Source: JAEZAF01 sp964395665 (GTDB taxonomy: Bacteria; Chloroflexota; Anaerolineae; Aggregatilineales; Phototrophicaceae). From it: a stretch of 15,242 bases of DNA. Below are positions 7,928-13,851 of the stretch, in pieces. The position numbers were made by a program, and so were the translations under genes. Location: contig CAYNDH010000112.1 in NCBI GenBank assembly GCA_964395665.1, forward strand, positions 1-15,242, written 5' to 3'. The notes below the pieces were generated by a model, which made no database searches, was not told the origin of the DNA, and was given only the letters and a program-made list of their open reading frames with translations. Position 1 is the stretch's first letter. Every line of letters begins with the position of its first letter.

Positions 7928-8335
7928 CTAGGCAGTTTCGGCGCGGTCCACCAGTTCGATCAGCACCATTTCAGCATTATCGCCCTTGCGCGGCCCCAGT
8001 TTATAAATACGGGTGTAACCGCCCGGACGCGATGCATAGCGCGGCGCCAGATCGTCGAACAGCTTCTGAATCAGATCACGGTCATTGTTCAGGCGGCTGG
8101 CCGCGATGCGGCGCGCATGAACTGCAACCTGCTCATTACCCGTGGCCTCGGCCTTCGCCAGCCCACGCTTGGCAATCGTGATCATCTTCTCGGTATTACC
8201 GCGAATGAACTCGGCCTTGGCCTGTGTAGTACGAATGCGCTCGTTCTTCAGCAGGGCCATCGTCAAATTCATACGCAGTGCTTTGCGATGTCCACCGTCG
8301 CGATTGAGCTTTTTTCCTTTAACGCGATGTCTCAT
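7928..8335 (-). CDS. rplQ: 50S ribosomal protein L17 (bL17)
   Basis: 135 residues. The N-terminus MRHRVKGKKLNRDGGHRKAL is diagnostic of L17, followed by LTMALLKNERIRTTQAKAEF and a C-terminal strand pair ending GYTRIYKLGPRKGDNAEMVLIEL. L17 sits near the exit tunnel of the large subunit. The gene follows rpoA by 41 bp; AAGGA lies upstream of the ATG at 8335. It ends TAG at 7928-7930, and that TAG also closes the truA frame. Nothing is unusual about it. Confidence 0.98.
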   Translation of the reverse strand: MRHRVKGKKLNRDGGHRKALRMNLTMALLKNERIRTTQAKAEFIRGNTEKMITIAKRGLAKAEATGNEQVAVHARRIAASRLNNDRDLIQKLFDDLAPRYASRPGGYTRIYKLGPRKGDNAEMVLIELVDRAETA

Positions 8336-8376
8336 GACTTATCCGTATCCTTGACCTGATCTCTGTGCCGCGCAGC

Positions 8377-9369
8377 TTACTCGGCGGCTTCTTCTTCGTC
8401 TTGTCCAGACGGCAGATAGCCCTTTTCCTGGAGCTTCTCTACCAGTTCGTCGAGTGATTTCTCACCAAAGTTGCGGATCGCCAGCATCGCGTCCTGGCCG
8501 CGTTCCAGCATATCCAGCACATCTCCAACCGTCGTGATACCCGTGCGCTTCAGCGAATTAAAGACACGGACACTCAGGTCAAGTTCCTCAATCGGACGCA
8601 CGTACAGGTCCGGGCGCTTGCCATTCGACGGCACATGATCGTCCGCCTTGCCCTCACCCTCATCCATGATCCCGACCAGCACATCCACGTCAATCCCACT
8701 GATGACCGTCAGATGACGAATCAGAATCTGTCCAGCCTGTGCCAGCGCTTCCTGCGGACGCAGGGTGCCATCCGTCCAGATTTCCAGCACCAGTTTGTCG
8801 TAGTTGGTACGCTGACCAACGCGGGCGCGCTCAACTTCGAAGTTGACACGGCGCACCGGGCTGAAGATCGCATCAACCGGCAGTTCACCGATCGGCAGGC
8901 GGCCACGCTCTTCAGCAGGGCTGTACCCACGCCCGGCCCGTACTTCCATTTCCATTTCGATATGCGCATTCGGCGAATCGACGGTAAACAGGTACAGGTC
9001 ACTGTTGATGATCTGGACTTCCGGTGGAAGGCGAATATCGGCAGCAGTCACCGTCCCCTCACCACGATGCTCCAGCCGCAGACGAGCCTGCTCGCCATCC
9101 AGTACCAGGCGAAGCTGCTTGATCTGCAGAATCAGTTGTGTCATGTCCTCACGCACATCAGGAATTGCCGAGAATTCATGATGCACATCCGAAACACGCA
9201 CACTGGTCACGGCAGCACCCGGCAGTGACGACAGCAGAATACGCCGCAGCGCGTTCCCCAGTGTCAGCCCGTAACCGCTTTCCAATGGGCTAATCACAAA
9301 GCGACCGTAATTACGCGTGCTCGCGTCGATCTCTACTTTGTGCGGTAAAACCATATTACTTGTAACCAA
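8377..9369 (-). CDS. rpoA: DNA-directed RNA polymerase subunit alpha
   Basis: 330 residues. The N-terminal dimerisation domain (about 1-235) shows RFVISPLESGYGLTLGNALR, the RRILLSSLPGAAVTSV stretch and GRGYSPAEERG. After a short acidic linker (GEGKADDHVPSNG) comes the C-terminal domain (about 255-325) with the two helix-hairpin-helix-like elements SLKRTGITTVGDVLDM and AIRNFGEKSLDELVEKL, which bind UP elements and activators. The tail is acidic (EEEAAE). Start: TTG at 9369 is preferred because AGGAGG (9377-9382) lies exactly 7 nt before it. The ATG at 9354 would leave only a 22-nt-distant site and would trim five residues. The gene follows rpsK by 52 bp, with no rpsD between them. Confidence 0.97.
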   Translation of the reverse strand: MVTSNMVLPHKVEIDASTRNYGRFVISPLESGYGLTLGNALRRILLSSLPGAAVTSVRVSDVHHEFSAIPDVREDMTQLILQIKQLRLVLDGEQARLRLEHRGEGTVTAADIRLPPEVQIINSDLYLFTVDSPNAHIEMEMEVRAGRGYSPAEERGRLPIGELPVDAIFSPVRRVNFEVERARVGQRTNYDKLVLEIWTDGTLRPQEALAQAGQILIRHLTVISGIDVDVLVGIMDEGEGKADDHVPSNGKRPDLYVRPIEELDLSVRVFNSLKRTGITTVGDVLDMLERGQDAMLAIRNFGEKSLDELVEKLQEKGYLPSGQDEEEAAE

Positions 9370-9422
9370 CCCACTTCCTCCTCGTCATATTCGACTCGAT
9401 AGCGTCAGATACCCAGTGGGTT
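9368..9422 (-). promoter_or_regulatory. Inverted repeat joining rpsK stop and rpoA start, with SD AGGAGG
   Basis: On the transcript AACCCAC, overlapping the rpsK TAA (9422-9416), is perfectly complementary to GTGGGTT (9374-9368), which lies between the ribosome site AGGAGG (9382-9377) and the TTG start of rpoA. It also covers the first two bases of that start. If formed, the 7-bp stem with a 41-nt loop would mask rpoA initiation, and a ribosome finishing rpsK would open it. The complementarity is visible; the coupling function is inference. Confidence 0.4.
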
Positions 9423-9823
9423 TAAACGCGACGTTTCTTGGGTGGGCGCACGCCGTTATGCGGGACGGGGGTCACATCACTGATCGAACGGACTTTCAGA
9501 CCACTCCCCTGAATAGCGCGAATCGCGGCTTCACGACCGGGGCCGGGGCCTTTCACAAAGACATCGACTTCCTTCATGCCGTGTCCCTGTGCCGATTCCG
9601 ATGCTGTCTGCGCGGCCATACGGGCGGCATACGGAGTGCTCTTGCGGCTCCCCTTAAACCCGCTGGTGCCTGCGCTGGACCACGAAACAACATTCCCCGA
9701 CTGATCGGTCATCGACACAATCGTGTTGTTGAATGTCGCGAAAATATGGGCCTGGCCGTAAGGGATATTCTTTACGACCTTCCTGGTAACCTTACGGCTA
9801 GCAGTTCTCTTTGTACGTGCCAT
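9422..9823 (-). CDS. rpsK: 30S ribosomal protein S11 (uS11)
   Basis: 133 residues with a basic N-terminus (ARTKRTASRKVTRKVVKNIP). The S11 core follows: AHIFATFNNTIVSMTDQSGN, the SSAGTSGFKGSRKSTPYAA segment and VDVFVKGPGPGREAAIRA. The C-terminus TPVPHNGVRPPKKRRV is classical. S11 helps form the platform and the mRNA exit path with S7. The start ATG at 9823 is preceded by GGAGG 4 nt away. It is separated from rpsM by an exceptional 224-bp gap and from rpoA by 52 bp. The protein itself is ordinary. Confidence 0.98.
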   Translation of the reverse strand: MARTKRTASRKVTRKVVKNIPYGQAHIFATFNNTIVSMTDQSGNVVSWSSAGTSGFKGSRKSTPYAARMAAQTASESAQGHGMKEVDVFVKGPGPGREAAIRAIQGSGLKVRSISDVTPVPHNGVRPPKKRRV

Positions 9824-10047
9824 GCAACCTCCAAAATGGCTATTACGTCAAGACGCGCCCTGACTCTTAATAGGGGCAGGGCGCACCAGCAAAGCGTGCT
9901 ACAGTCTGCGAAAAGGCGTGATTTACAGCACGCCCGCAATAGATTTCTTCTTCGATCTGCATCTTCATCAACTGACAGTAGAGCCGACCCACCCATACAG
10001 GGGAGTCAGCTCCTGATTGACAAATATGCAGTAACGGAGAAAAGTCG
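9824..10047 (-). promoter_or_regulatory. Long structured rpsM-rpsK spacer with alternative hairpins
   Basis: Reading the minus strand, GGCGTG and CACGCC (9934-9929 with 9920-9915) form a 6-bp hairpin followed by TTTT, a weak intrinsic terminator. Its 5' arm region GCGTGCT (9933-9927) is also perfectly complementary to AGCACGC (9900-9894) further on, which would prevent the terminator. A second perfect 8-bp hairpin (9884-9877 with 9862-9855, 14-nt loop) follows, then TTGACG and the rpsK ribosome site. This resembles an attenuator inside the operon. A 33-codon reading frame (9968-9867) crosses it but has no ribosome site and no recognisable product. No other gene is seen here. Confidence 0.45.
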
Positions 10048-10434
10048 TTACTTCTTTGTTGCACCACGACGACGACCACGTCCCGGTACGGTCTTCTTCG
10101 GGCCGCGACGGGTACGGGCATTCGTGCGGGTGCGCTGTCCATGCACCGGCAGGTTACGACGGTGACGCAGACCACGGTACGATCCGATCTCCGAAAGACG
10201 CTTGATATTCTGCAGCGTCTGGCGGCGAAGATCACCTTCGACAGTCAGCTTGCCGAGTTCATCGCGTAAGCTCTGGACCTGCGCTTCGGTCAGATTCTGC
10301 ACGCGAAGATTAGGGTCAACGCCTGCGGCTTCCAGCAGTTGCTTGCTGGTCGTCCGGCCAACCCCATAGATATAGGTTAATGCGATTTCCACACGCTTGT
10401 TACGCGGCAGGTCTACACCTTCAATACGCGCCAT
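10048..10434 (-). CDS. rpsM: 30S ribosomal protein S13 (uS13)
   Basis: 128 residues, starting MARIEGVDLPRNKRVEIALTYIYGVGRTTS, the invariant S13 N-terminus with its helix-turn. The middle is LRDELGKLTVEGDLRRQTLQNI, followed by IGSYRGLRHRRNLPVHGQRT, the motif contacting 16S rRNA and tRNA. The C-terminal tail is very basic (RRGPKKTVPGRGRRRGATKK). The ATG at 10434 is preceded by AAGGAG 11 nt away. It follows rpmJ by 35 bp. It is followed by the long structured spacer rather than directly by rpsK, as would be usual. Confidence 0.98.
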   Translation of the reverse strand: MARIEGVDLPRNKRVEIALTYIYGVGRTTSKQLLEAAGVDPNLRVQNLTEAQVQSLRDELGKLTVEGDLRRQTLQNIKRLSEIGSYRGLRHRRNLPVHGQRTRTNARTRRGPKKTVPGRGRRRGATKK

Positions 10435-10469
10435 TCTTCAGCGATCTCCTTCTTTCGAGCAACCAGTGC

Positions 10470-10583
10470 TTAGCCCTGTCGCTGCTTGTGCTTCGGATTT
10501 GAACAGATGATCATCACGTTCCCTGCGCGCTTAATCACGCGACACTTGGGACAGCGACGCTTCACCGAGGTCGTAACTTTCAT
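10470..10583 (-). CDS. rpmJ: 50S ribosomal protein L36 (bL36), zinc-binding form
   Basis: A 37-residue gene read from ATG at 10583 to TAA at 10470. The protein reads MKVTTSVKRRCPKCRVIKR and continues to a basic ...NPKHKQRQG end. It keeps the full zinc ribbon: C11, C14, C27 and H32, so this is the zinc-dependent (C+) form. GAGGAA lies about 9 nt before the ATG. It is the first gene of the operon, 42 bp after the -10 of the promoter at 10625-10653. In most genomes rpmJ follows infA at the end of the spc operon; here no ribosomal gene lies upstream. Confidence 0.97.
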   Translation of the reverse strand: MKVTTSVKRRCPKCRVIKRAGNVMIICSNPKHKQRQG

Positions 10584-10624
10584 GATTTAATTTCCTCAAA
10601 CCAGGTGTTGACATCAGGATATGC

Positions 10625-10653
10625 ATTCTAGCAGTAAGCAAAAAACATGTCTA
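10625..10653 (-). promoter_or_regulatory. Sigma70-like promoter of the rpmJ-rpsI ribosomal operon
   Basis: On the minus strand TAGACA (10653-10648) and TAGAAT (10630-10625) are separated by exactly 17 bp. The -10 is extended by TGC directly before it and the spacer contains a T-run. Each hexamer matches consensus at five of six positions. Transcription would start near 10618, giving a leader of about 35 nt before the rpmJ ATG. This is the best promoter in the window and marks the operon start. Confidence 0.75.
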
Positions 10654-10847
10654 CGGCGAATTTTCCCACGCGACTCACAGCAGCGCAATCTGTTATCACA
10701 ATCACGAGATCATACTAACAGTCTTTGTATTGGGCAATACCAGGACAAATGAGGATTACTGCTTCGCTCCCACGCTGCCTTAAAACAGGAAGGGCAGAGC
10801 TTCCCTTCCAGGTTCGATACCAGATTATCCTAATGCATCGTAAAATA
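10654..10847. other. Non-coding spacer between ribosomal promoter and WD40 repeat unit
   Basis: I see no gene here. It holds small inverted repeats: CTGTTA/TAACAG (10690-10695 and 10716-10721) and GTATT/AATAC (10727-10740). It also holds the terminator-like hairpin listed separately at 10782-10809. A GGTTCGATACC string at 10811-10821 looks like a tRNA T-arm, but no tRNA folds around it. Confidence 0.5.
10782..10809 (-). terminator. Possible minus-strand terminator upstream of the ribosomal promoter
   Basis: On the minus strand GGAAGGG (10809-10803) and CCCTTCC (10794-10788) form a perfect 7-bp stem with an 8-nt loop, followed by TGTTTTAA. It would stop transcripts coming from the WD40/DUF4926 side before they enter the ribosomal promoter. 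The T-tract is interrupted, so strength is uncertain. Confidence 0.4.
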
Positions 10848-10977
10848 CGAGCATAAAGATGCAGATTATGGAAGACTATGCTGTACTTCGTTGTTACTGG
10901 CTTAGCAATGTCTATCAAAGAGCAGCTAATCCATATCATTTTGCCCGATAGCGCTGGTATTTTCTGGAGTCTACAAC

Positions 10978-12063
10978 ATGCAGAACAGGTTGATCACACC
11001 CTTCGGGCTGATTATAGTTGTGTGCTTCCTCCTGCTGGGATCTATTTACCAAAATGGCATATATGCACAACAACCCAACCTGGTCTATGCATTTGATATC
11101 AATCAGGCAGGTACTCTATACGCGGTAGGATATCAAGATAGAACTATTGAAGTTATTGATCTGGCATCTAATCAAGTGGTGTTTTCGGTTCAAGCTCCAG
11201 ATCTACGATTGAACTCCTTTGAGATCTTCAACATAAGAAGGCTAATCTTTAGTCCTAATGGCGAGAAGCTGGCAGTTGGTTTAGGTGGAACTGCTGGAAG
11301 GGGCTTATTACTTGTCATTGATGTGGACACTGAAGCAATTCTCTTACAACTTGTTGAAGGTGAAGCAATAAATGGTATTGATTGGAGTCCCGACGGCACA
11401 CAGTTGATTGGCTTTATTACCTATAATGCAACGACAAAAGCCAATAGCAACCTCACCTTATGGAATGCAACTTCAGGACAAGCATTAAATGAGGAGCTAC
11501 TCGTAAGTGTTGGCGCTTATACTCTAGATTGGCATCCTACGCAGTCAAAAGTTGCATACGTTAGAAGAAATAAGCAGGTGGTTATTTGGGATGTAGCAAA
11601 TTGGCAAGAGCTTGCCGAACTTTCAGGTCATGTGGGTTATCCACTAGACGTGACCTGGAGTCCTGATGGTTCAAGACTCGCAAGCAGTGCAGCGGATGGA
11701 CAGATTATTCTTTGGGATGCAGTCAGCGGGCAATCAGTTCTGACTATTTCGGGTGGAGCGAGTGAAGTTACAACTTTATCCTGGAGTCCGGATGGAAGTA
11801 AATTGGCAAGTGGTAGAGCTGACGGCAAGATTGCGATCTGGAACACTGCCACAGGCCAACAAATAACACAATTCCAGGGTATGGGACCTATTTACGATAT
11901 TGTCTGGCATCCTGACGGAAGTGAGTTATTCTATCTGGATCTTGGAAATCTGGACACGATCCCTGCACCGGGTGTGACACCAACTGCGACAGCAATCATT
12001 ACTTTGACACCGACTCCATCTGTTCTGTCTGCCACACCGACCTTACCTGCATACGTACCTTAA
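10978..12063 (+). CDS. Secreted WD40 beta-propeller protein, copy 1
   Basis: 361 residues. Residues 7-22 form a hydrophobic signal-peptide core and IYA-QQ at 28-32 is a plausible cleavage site, so the protein is probably exported. About six complete WD40-like blades and a short seventh follow. The clearest are at 128-172 (IDWSPDGTQL...LTLWNATSG), 175-215, 218-257 (VTWSPDGSRLASSAADGQI) and 260-298 (LSWSPDGSKLASGRADGKI). The tail (about 332-361) is Thr/Pro-rich (TPTATAIITLTPTPS), as in many exported Chloroflexota proteins. No catalytic domain is visible; a scaffold or binding role is inference. GGAG lies 8 nt before the ATG. Base composition is visibly more AT-rich than in the neighbours. The next copy is identical except near the C-terminus. 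Confidence 0.88.
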   Translation: MQNRLITPFGLIIVVCFLLLGSIYQNGIYAQQPNLVYAFDINQAGTLYAVGYQDRTIEVIDLASNQVVFSVQAPDLRLNSFEIFNIRRLIFSPNGEKLAVGLGGTAGRGLLLVIDVDTEAILLQLVEGEAINGIDWSPDGTQLIGFITYNATTKANSNLTLWNATSGQALNEELLVSVGAYTLDWHPTQSKVAYVRRNKQVVIWDVANWQELAELSGHVGYPLDVTWSPDGSRLASSAADGQIILWDAVSGQSVLTISGGASEVTTLSWSPDGSKLASGRADGKIAIWNTATGQQITQFQGMGPIYDIVWHPDGSELFYLDLGNLDTIPAPGVTPTATAIITLTPTPSVLSATPTLPAYVP

Positions 12064-12079
12064 CGATGTAAGTATCGTT
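12062..12079 (+). other. Stop-codon hairpin after WD40 copy 1
   Basis: AACGAT and ATCGTT flank a GTAAGT loop, giving a 6-bp stem that overlaps the TAA stop. The equivalent place in copy 2 (13323-13338) keeps the fold with ATGAT/ATCAT: the C-G pair 12064/12077 has become T-A 13324/13337. No T-run follows, so it is not a standard terminator. Confidence 0.4.
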
Positions 12080-12237
12080 GAGGGTACTGTGGCACATGCC
12101 AAAAATGCGAGCATAAAGATGCAGATTATGGAAGACTATGCTGTACTTCGTTGTTACTGGCTTAGCAATGTCTATCAAAGAGCAGCTAATCCATATCATT
12201 TTGCCCGATAGCGCTGGTATTTTCTGGAGTCTACAAC

Positions 12238-13326
12238 ATGCAGAACAGGTTGATCACACCCTTCGGGCTGATTATAGTTGTGTGCTTCCTCCTGCTGGGA
12301 TCTATTTACCAAAATGGCATATATGCACAACAACCCAACCTGGTCTATGCATTTGATATCAATCAGGCAGGTACTCTATACGCGGTAGGATATCAAGATA
12401 GAACTATTGAAGTTATTGATCTGGCATCTAATCAAGTGGTGTTTTCGGTTCAAGCTCCAGATCTACGATTGAACTCCTTTGAGATCTTCAACATAAGAAG
12501 GCTAATCTTTAGTCCTAATGGCGAGAAGCTGGCAGTTGGTTTAGGTGGAACTGCTGGAAGGGGCTTATTACTTGTCATTGATGTGGACACTGAAGCAATT
12601 CTCTTACAACTTGTTGAAGGTGAAGCAATAAATGGTATTGATTGGAGTCCCGACGGCACACAGTTGATTGGCTTTATTACCTATAATGCAACGACAAAAG
12701 CCAATAGCAACCTCACCTTATGGAATGCAACTTCAGGACAAGCATTAAATGAGGAGCTACTCGTAAGTGTTGGCGCTTATACTCTAGATTGGCATCCTAC
12801 GCAGTCAAAAGTTGCATACGTTAGAAGAAATAAGCAGGTGGTTATTTGGGATGTAGCAAATTGGCAAGAGCTTGCCGAACTTTCAGGTCATGTGGGTTAT
12901 CCACTAGACGTGACCTGGAGTCCTGATGGTTCAAGACTCGCAAGCAGTGCAGCGGATGGACAGATTATTCTTTGGGATGCAGTCAGCGGGCAATCAGTTC
13001 TGACTATTTCGGGTGGAGCGAGTGAAGTTACAACTTTATCCTGGAGTCCGGATGGAAGTAAATTGGCAAGTGGTAGAGCTGACGGCAAGATTGCGATCTG
13101 GAACACTGCCACAGGCCAACAAATAACACAATTCCAGGGTATGGGACCTATTTACGATATTGTCTGGCATCCTGACGGAAGTGAGTTATTCTATCTGGAT
13201 CTTGGAAATCTGGACACGATCCCTGCACCGGGTGTTACACCAACTGCGACATCAATCATTACTTTGACGCCGACTCCATCTTTTCCGTCTGCCACACCGA
13301 CGTTATCTCCAAACTCACCTCCATGA
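12238..13326 (+). CDS. Secreted WD40 beta-propeller protein, copy 2
   Basis: 362 residues, identical to copy 1 from residue 1 to 338. The tails then differ: TATSIITLTPTPSFPSATP and a final SPNSPP here, against TATAIITLTPTPSVLSATP and a final PAYVP there. The same signal peptide, WD40 blades and ribosome site apply. The stop has moved: the position of the TAA in copy 1 is CCA here, and the frame closes one codon later with TGA. Both copies are intact, so both are probably expressed. The 174-bp spacer after copy 1 contains the same upstream sequence that precedes copy 1, so the two should share regulation. A candidate promoter there (TTGTTA, 16 bp, TATCAA) is weak. Confidence 0.87.
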   Translation: MQNRLITPFGLIIVVCFLLLGSIYQNGIYAQQPNLVYAFDINQAGTLYAVGYQDRTIEVIDLASNQVVFSVQAPDLRLNSFEIFNIRRLIFSPNGEKLAVGLGGTAGRGLLLVIDVDTEAILLQLVEGEAINGIDWSPDGTQLIGFITYNATTKANSNLTLWNATSGQALNEELLVSVGAYTLDWHPTQSKVAYVRRNKQVVIWDVANWQELAELSGHVGYPLDVTWSPDGSRLASSAADGQIILWDAVSGQSVLTISGGASEVTTLSWSPDGSKLASGRADGKIAIWNTATGQQITQFQGMGPIYDIVWHPDGSELFYLDLGNLDTIPAPGVTPTATSIITLTPTPSFPSATPTLSPNSPP

Positions 13327-13338
13327 TGTAAGTATCAT
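13323..13338 (+). other. Stop-codon hairpin after WD40 copy 2
   Basis: ATGAT and ATCAT flank GTAAGT, giving a 5-bp stem that overlaps the TGA stop. It corresponds to the hairpin at 12062-12079, with one compensatory base-pair change. Confidence 0.35.
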
Positions 13339-13360
13339 TGATGGTACTGGTGGCACAACC

Positions 13361-13390
13361 AAAAATGCGAGCATAAAGGTGCAGATCATG
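13361..13390 (+). repeat. Third, short copy of the repeat-unit boundary
   Basis: This 30-bp string matches 12101-12130 with two changes (A to G at 13379, T to C at 13387), after which similarity stops. It is the right-hand remnant of the junction sequence. The junction between units A and B looks like a hybrid of the left boundary (10841-10870) and this one, as expected if unequal exchange between short repeats made or reshaped the array. Confidence 0.7.
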
Positions 13391-13402
13391 TGAGATCGCC
13401 TT

Positions 13403-13633
13403 CTATGCTGATCTCACTGAACGTGCATGCATCACTTCATCATGTTCTAACCGGCGTACCTGTGTCGGTTTAACAGGAATCACGCTCACCGTTTCACCTG
13501 AAAAGTTAAAAAATTCCAATGTCAACTGCCTGCCGTTGGGCGTAATATCGACTACGGTTCCCACATCGCCCGCTTTCAGACCATAATCAGGCAGATCTTC
13601 AGTCAGTGCCACCTGTTCAAATTCTTCGATCAT
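13403..13633 (-). CDS. DUF4926 domain-containing small protein
   Basis: 76 residues. The sequence FEQVALTEDLPDYGLKAGDVG, continuing TVVDITPNGRQLTLEFFNFSGETV and then IPVKPTQVRRL, fits the DUF4926 family of small beta-barrel-like proteins common in Cyanobacteria, Chloroflexota and Planctomycetota. DUF4926 genes often sit beside a partner gene (DUF6883 type); no such partner is present here. Function is unknown. The gene opens at ATG 13633 with a weak purine-rich site and ends TAG at 13403. It is divergent from comM and convergent with the WD40 copy 2 gene. A possible -10 (TATAAC, 13704-13699) next to a 12-bp palindrome lies about 65 bp upstream. Confidence 0.8.
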   Translation of the reverse strand: MIEEFEQVALTEDLPDYGLKAGDVGTVVDITPNGRQLTLEFFNFSGETVSVIPVKPTQVRRLEHDEVMHARSVRSA

Positions 13634-13851
13634 CGTGTTTTCTCTTGACTCATCCTGACTTCAGTGGATACGCCGTTATGAAACGCGGCGTGGTACTTGT
13701 TATACACAAATTTGTGAAACTGTGTGCTGGTCCACTCAGAGCAGATGTCCGCCCTGCTATTCTCCACCCATTTCTCCAGTCTTCGCCCCCACCACATACG
13801 CTATACTAAGTGCATTATTCATCCTGATCATCACCATTTATTGAGGGACTT
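13634..13851. promoter_or_regulatory. Divergent DUF4926/comM intergenic region with a palindrome and -10 elements
   Basis: No gene is seen. CACAAATTTGTG at 13705-13716 is a perfect 12-bp palindrome, next to TATAAC on the minus strand (13704-13699), so it could be an operator for the DUF4926 gene. TATACT at 13802-13807 is a good -10 for comM but has no clear -35; transcription from it would give a leader of about 38 nt with GAGGG before the comM ATG. All of this is pattern-based. Confidence 0.4.

Larger units (their letters stand above)
10848..12107 (+). repeat. Tandem repeat unit A (1260 bp) carrying WD40 gene 1
   Basis: The unit starts at the string CGAGCATAAAGATGCAG and repeats at an offset of exactly 1260 bp. 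Bases 10848-11975 are identical to 12108-13235 (1128 bp, compared line by line). The last 132 bp then differ at about 16-17 positions plus a small pair of offsetting indels. The unit includes about 130 bp upstream of the gene, the whole coding region and about 40 bp after it. Confidence 0.93.
12108..13367 (+). repeat. Tandem repeat unit B (1260 bp) carrying WD40 gene 2
   Basis: Direct tandem copy of unit A in the same orientation. It is identical over the first 1128 bp, including the upstream region of the gene, and diverged over the last 132 bp. It abuts unit A with no spacer, and its right boundary is followed by a third, shorter copy of the boundary sequence. Confidence 0.93.

Noticed and set aside
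9867..9968. A 33-codon frame in the rpsM-rpsK gap, considered as a leader peptide
   Set aside because: There is no ribosome site ahead of it and no run of regulatory codons; the length is within chance expectation.
10811..10821. GGTTCGATACC resembles a tRNA T-arm
   Set aside because: No acceptor, D or anticodon stem can be built around it on either strand.
10715..10939. Minus-strand frames with the same peptide in both repeat units (also 11999-12199)
   Set aside because: They are the antisense of the repeated upstream region; the duplicated sequence explains the match and there is no start signal.
10878..11096. A 72-codon plus-strand frame upstream of and overlapping each WD40 gene (also 12138-12356)
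   Set aside because: It is duplicated only because the whole unit is duplicated, overlaps the WD40 start in another frame, has no ribosome site and resembles no family.
10848..13390. CRISPR array or transposon as an explanation of the repeats
   Set aside because: There are only two long units and one 30-bp remnant, with no spacer pattern, no terminal inverted repeats, no transposase and no target duplication.
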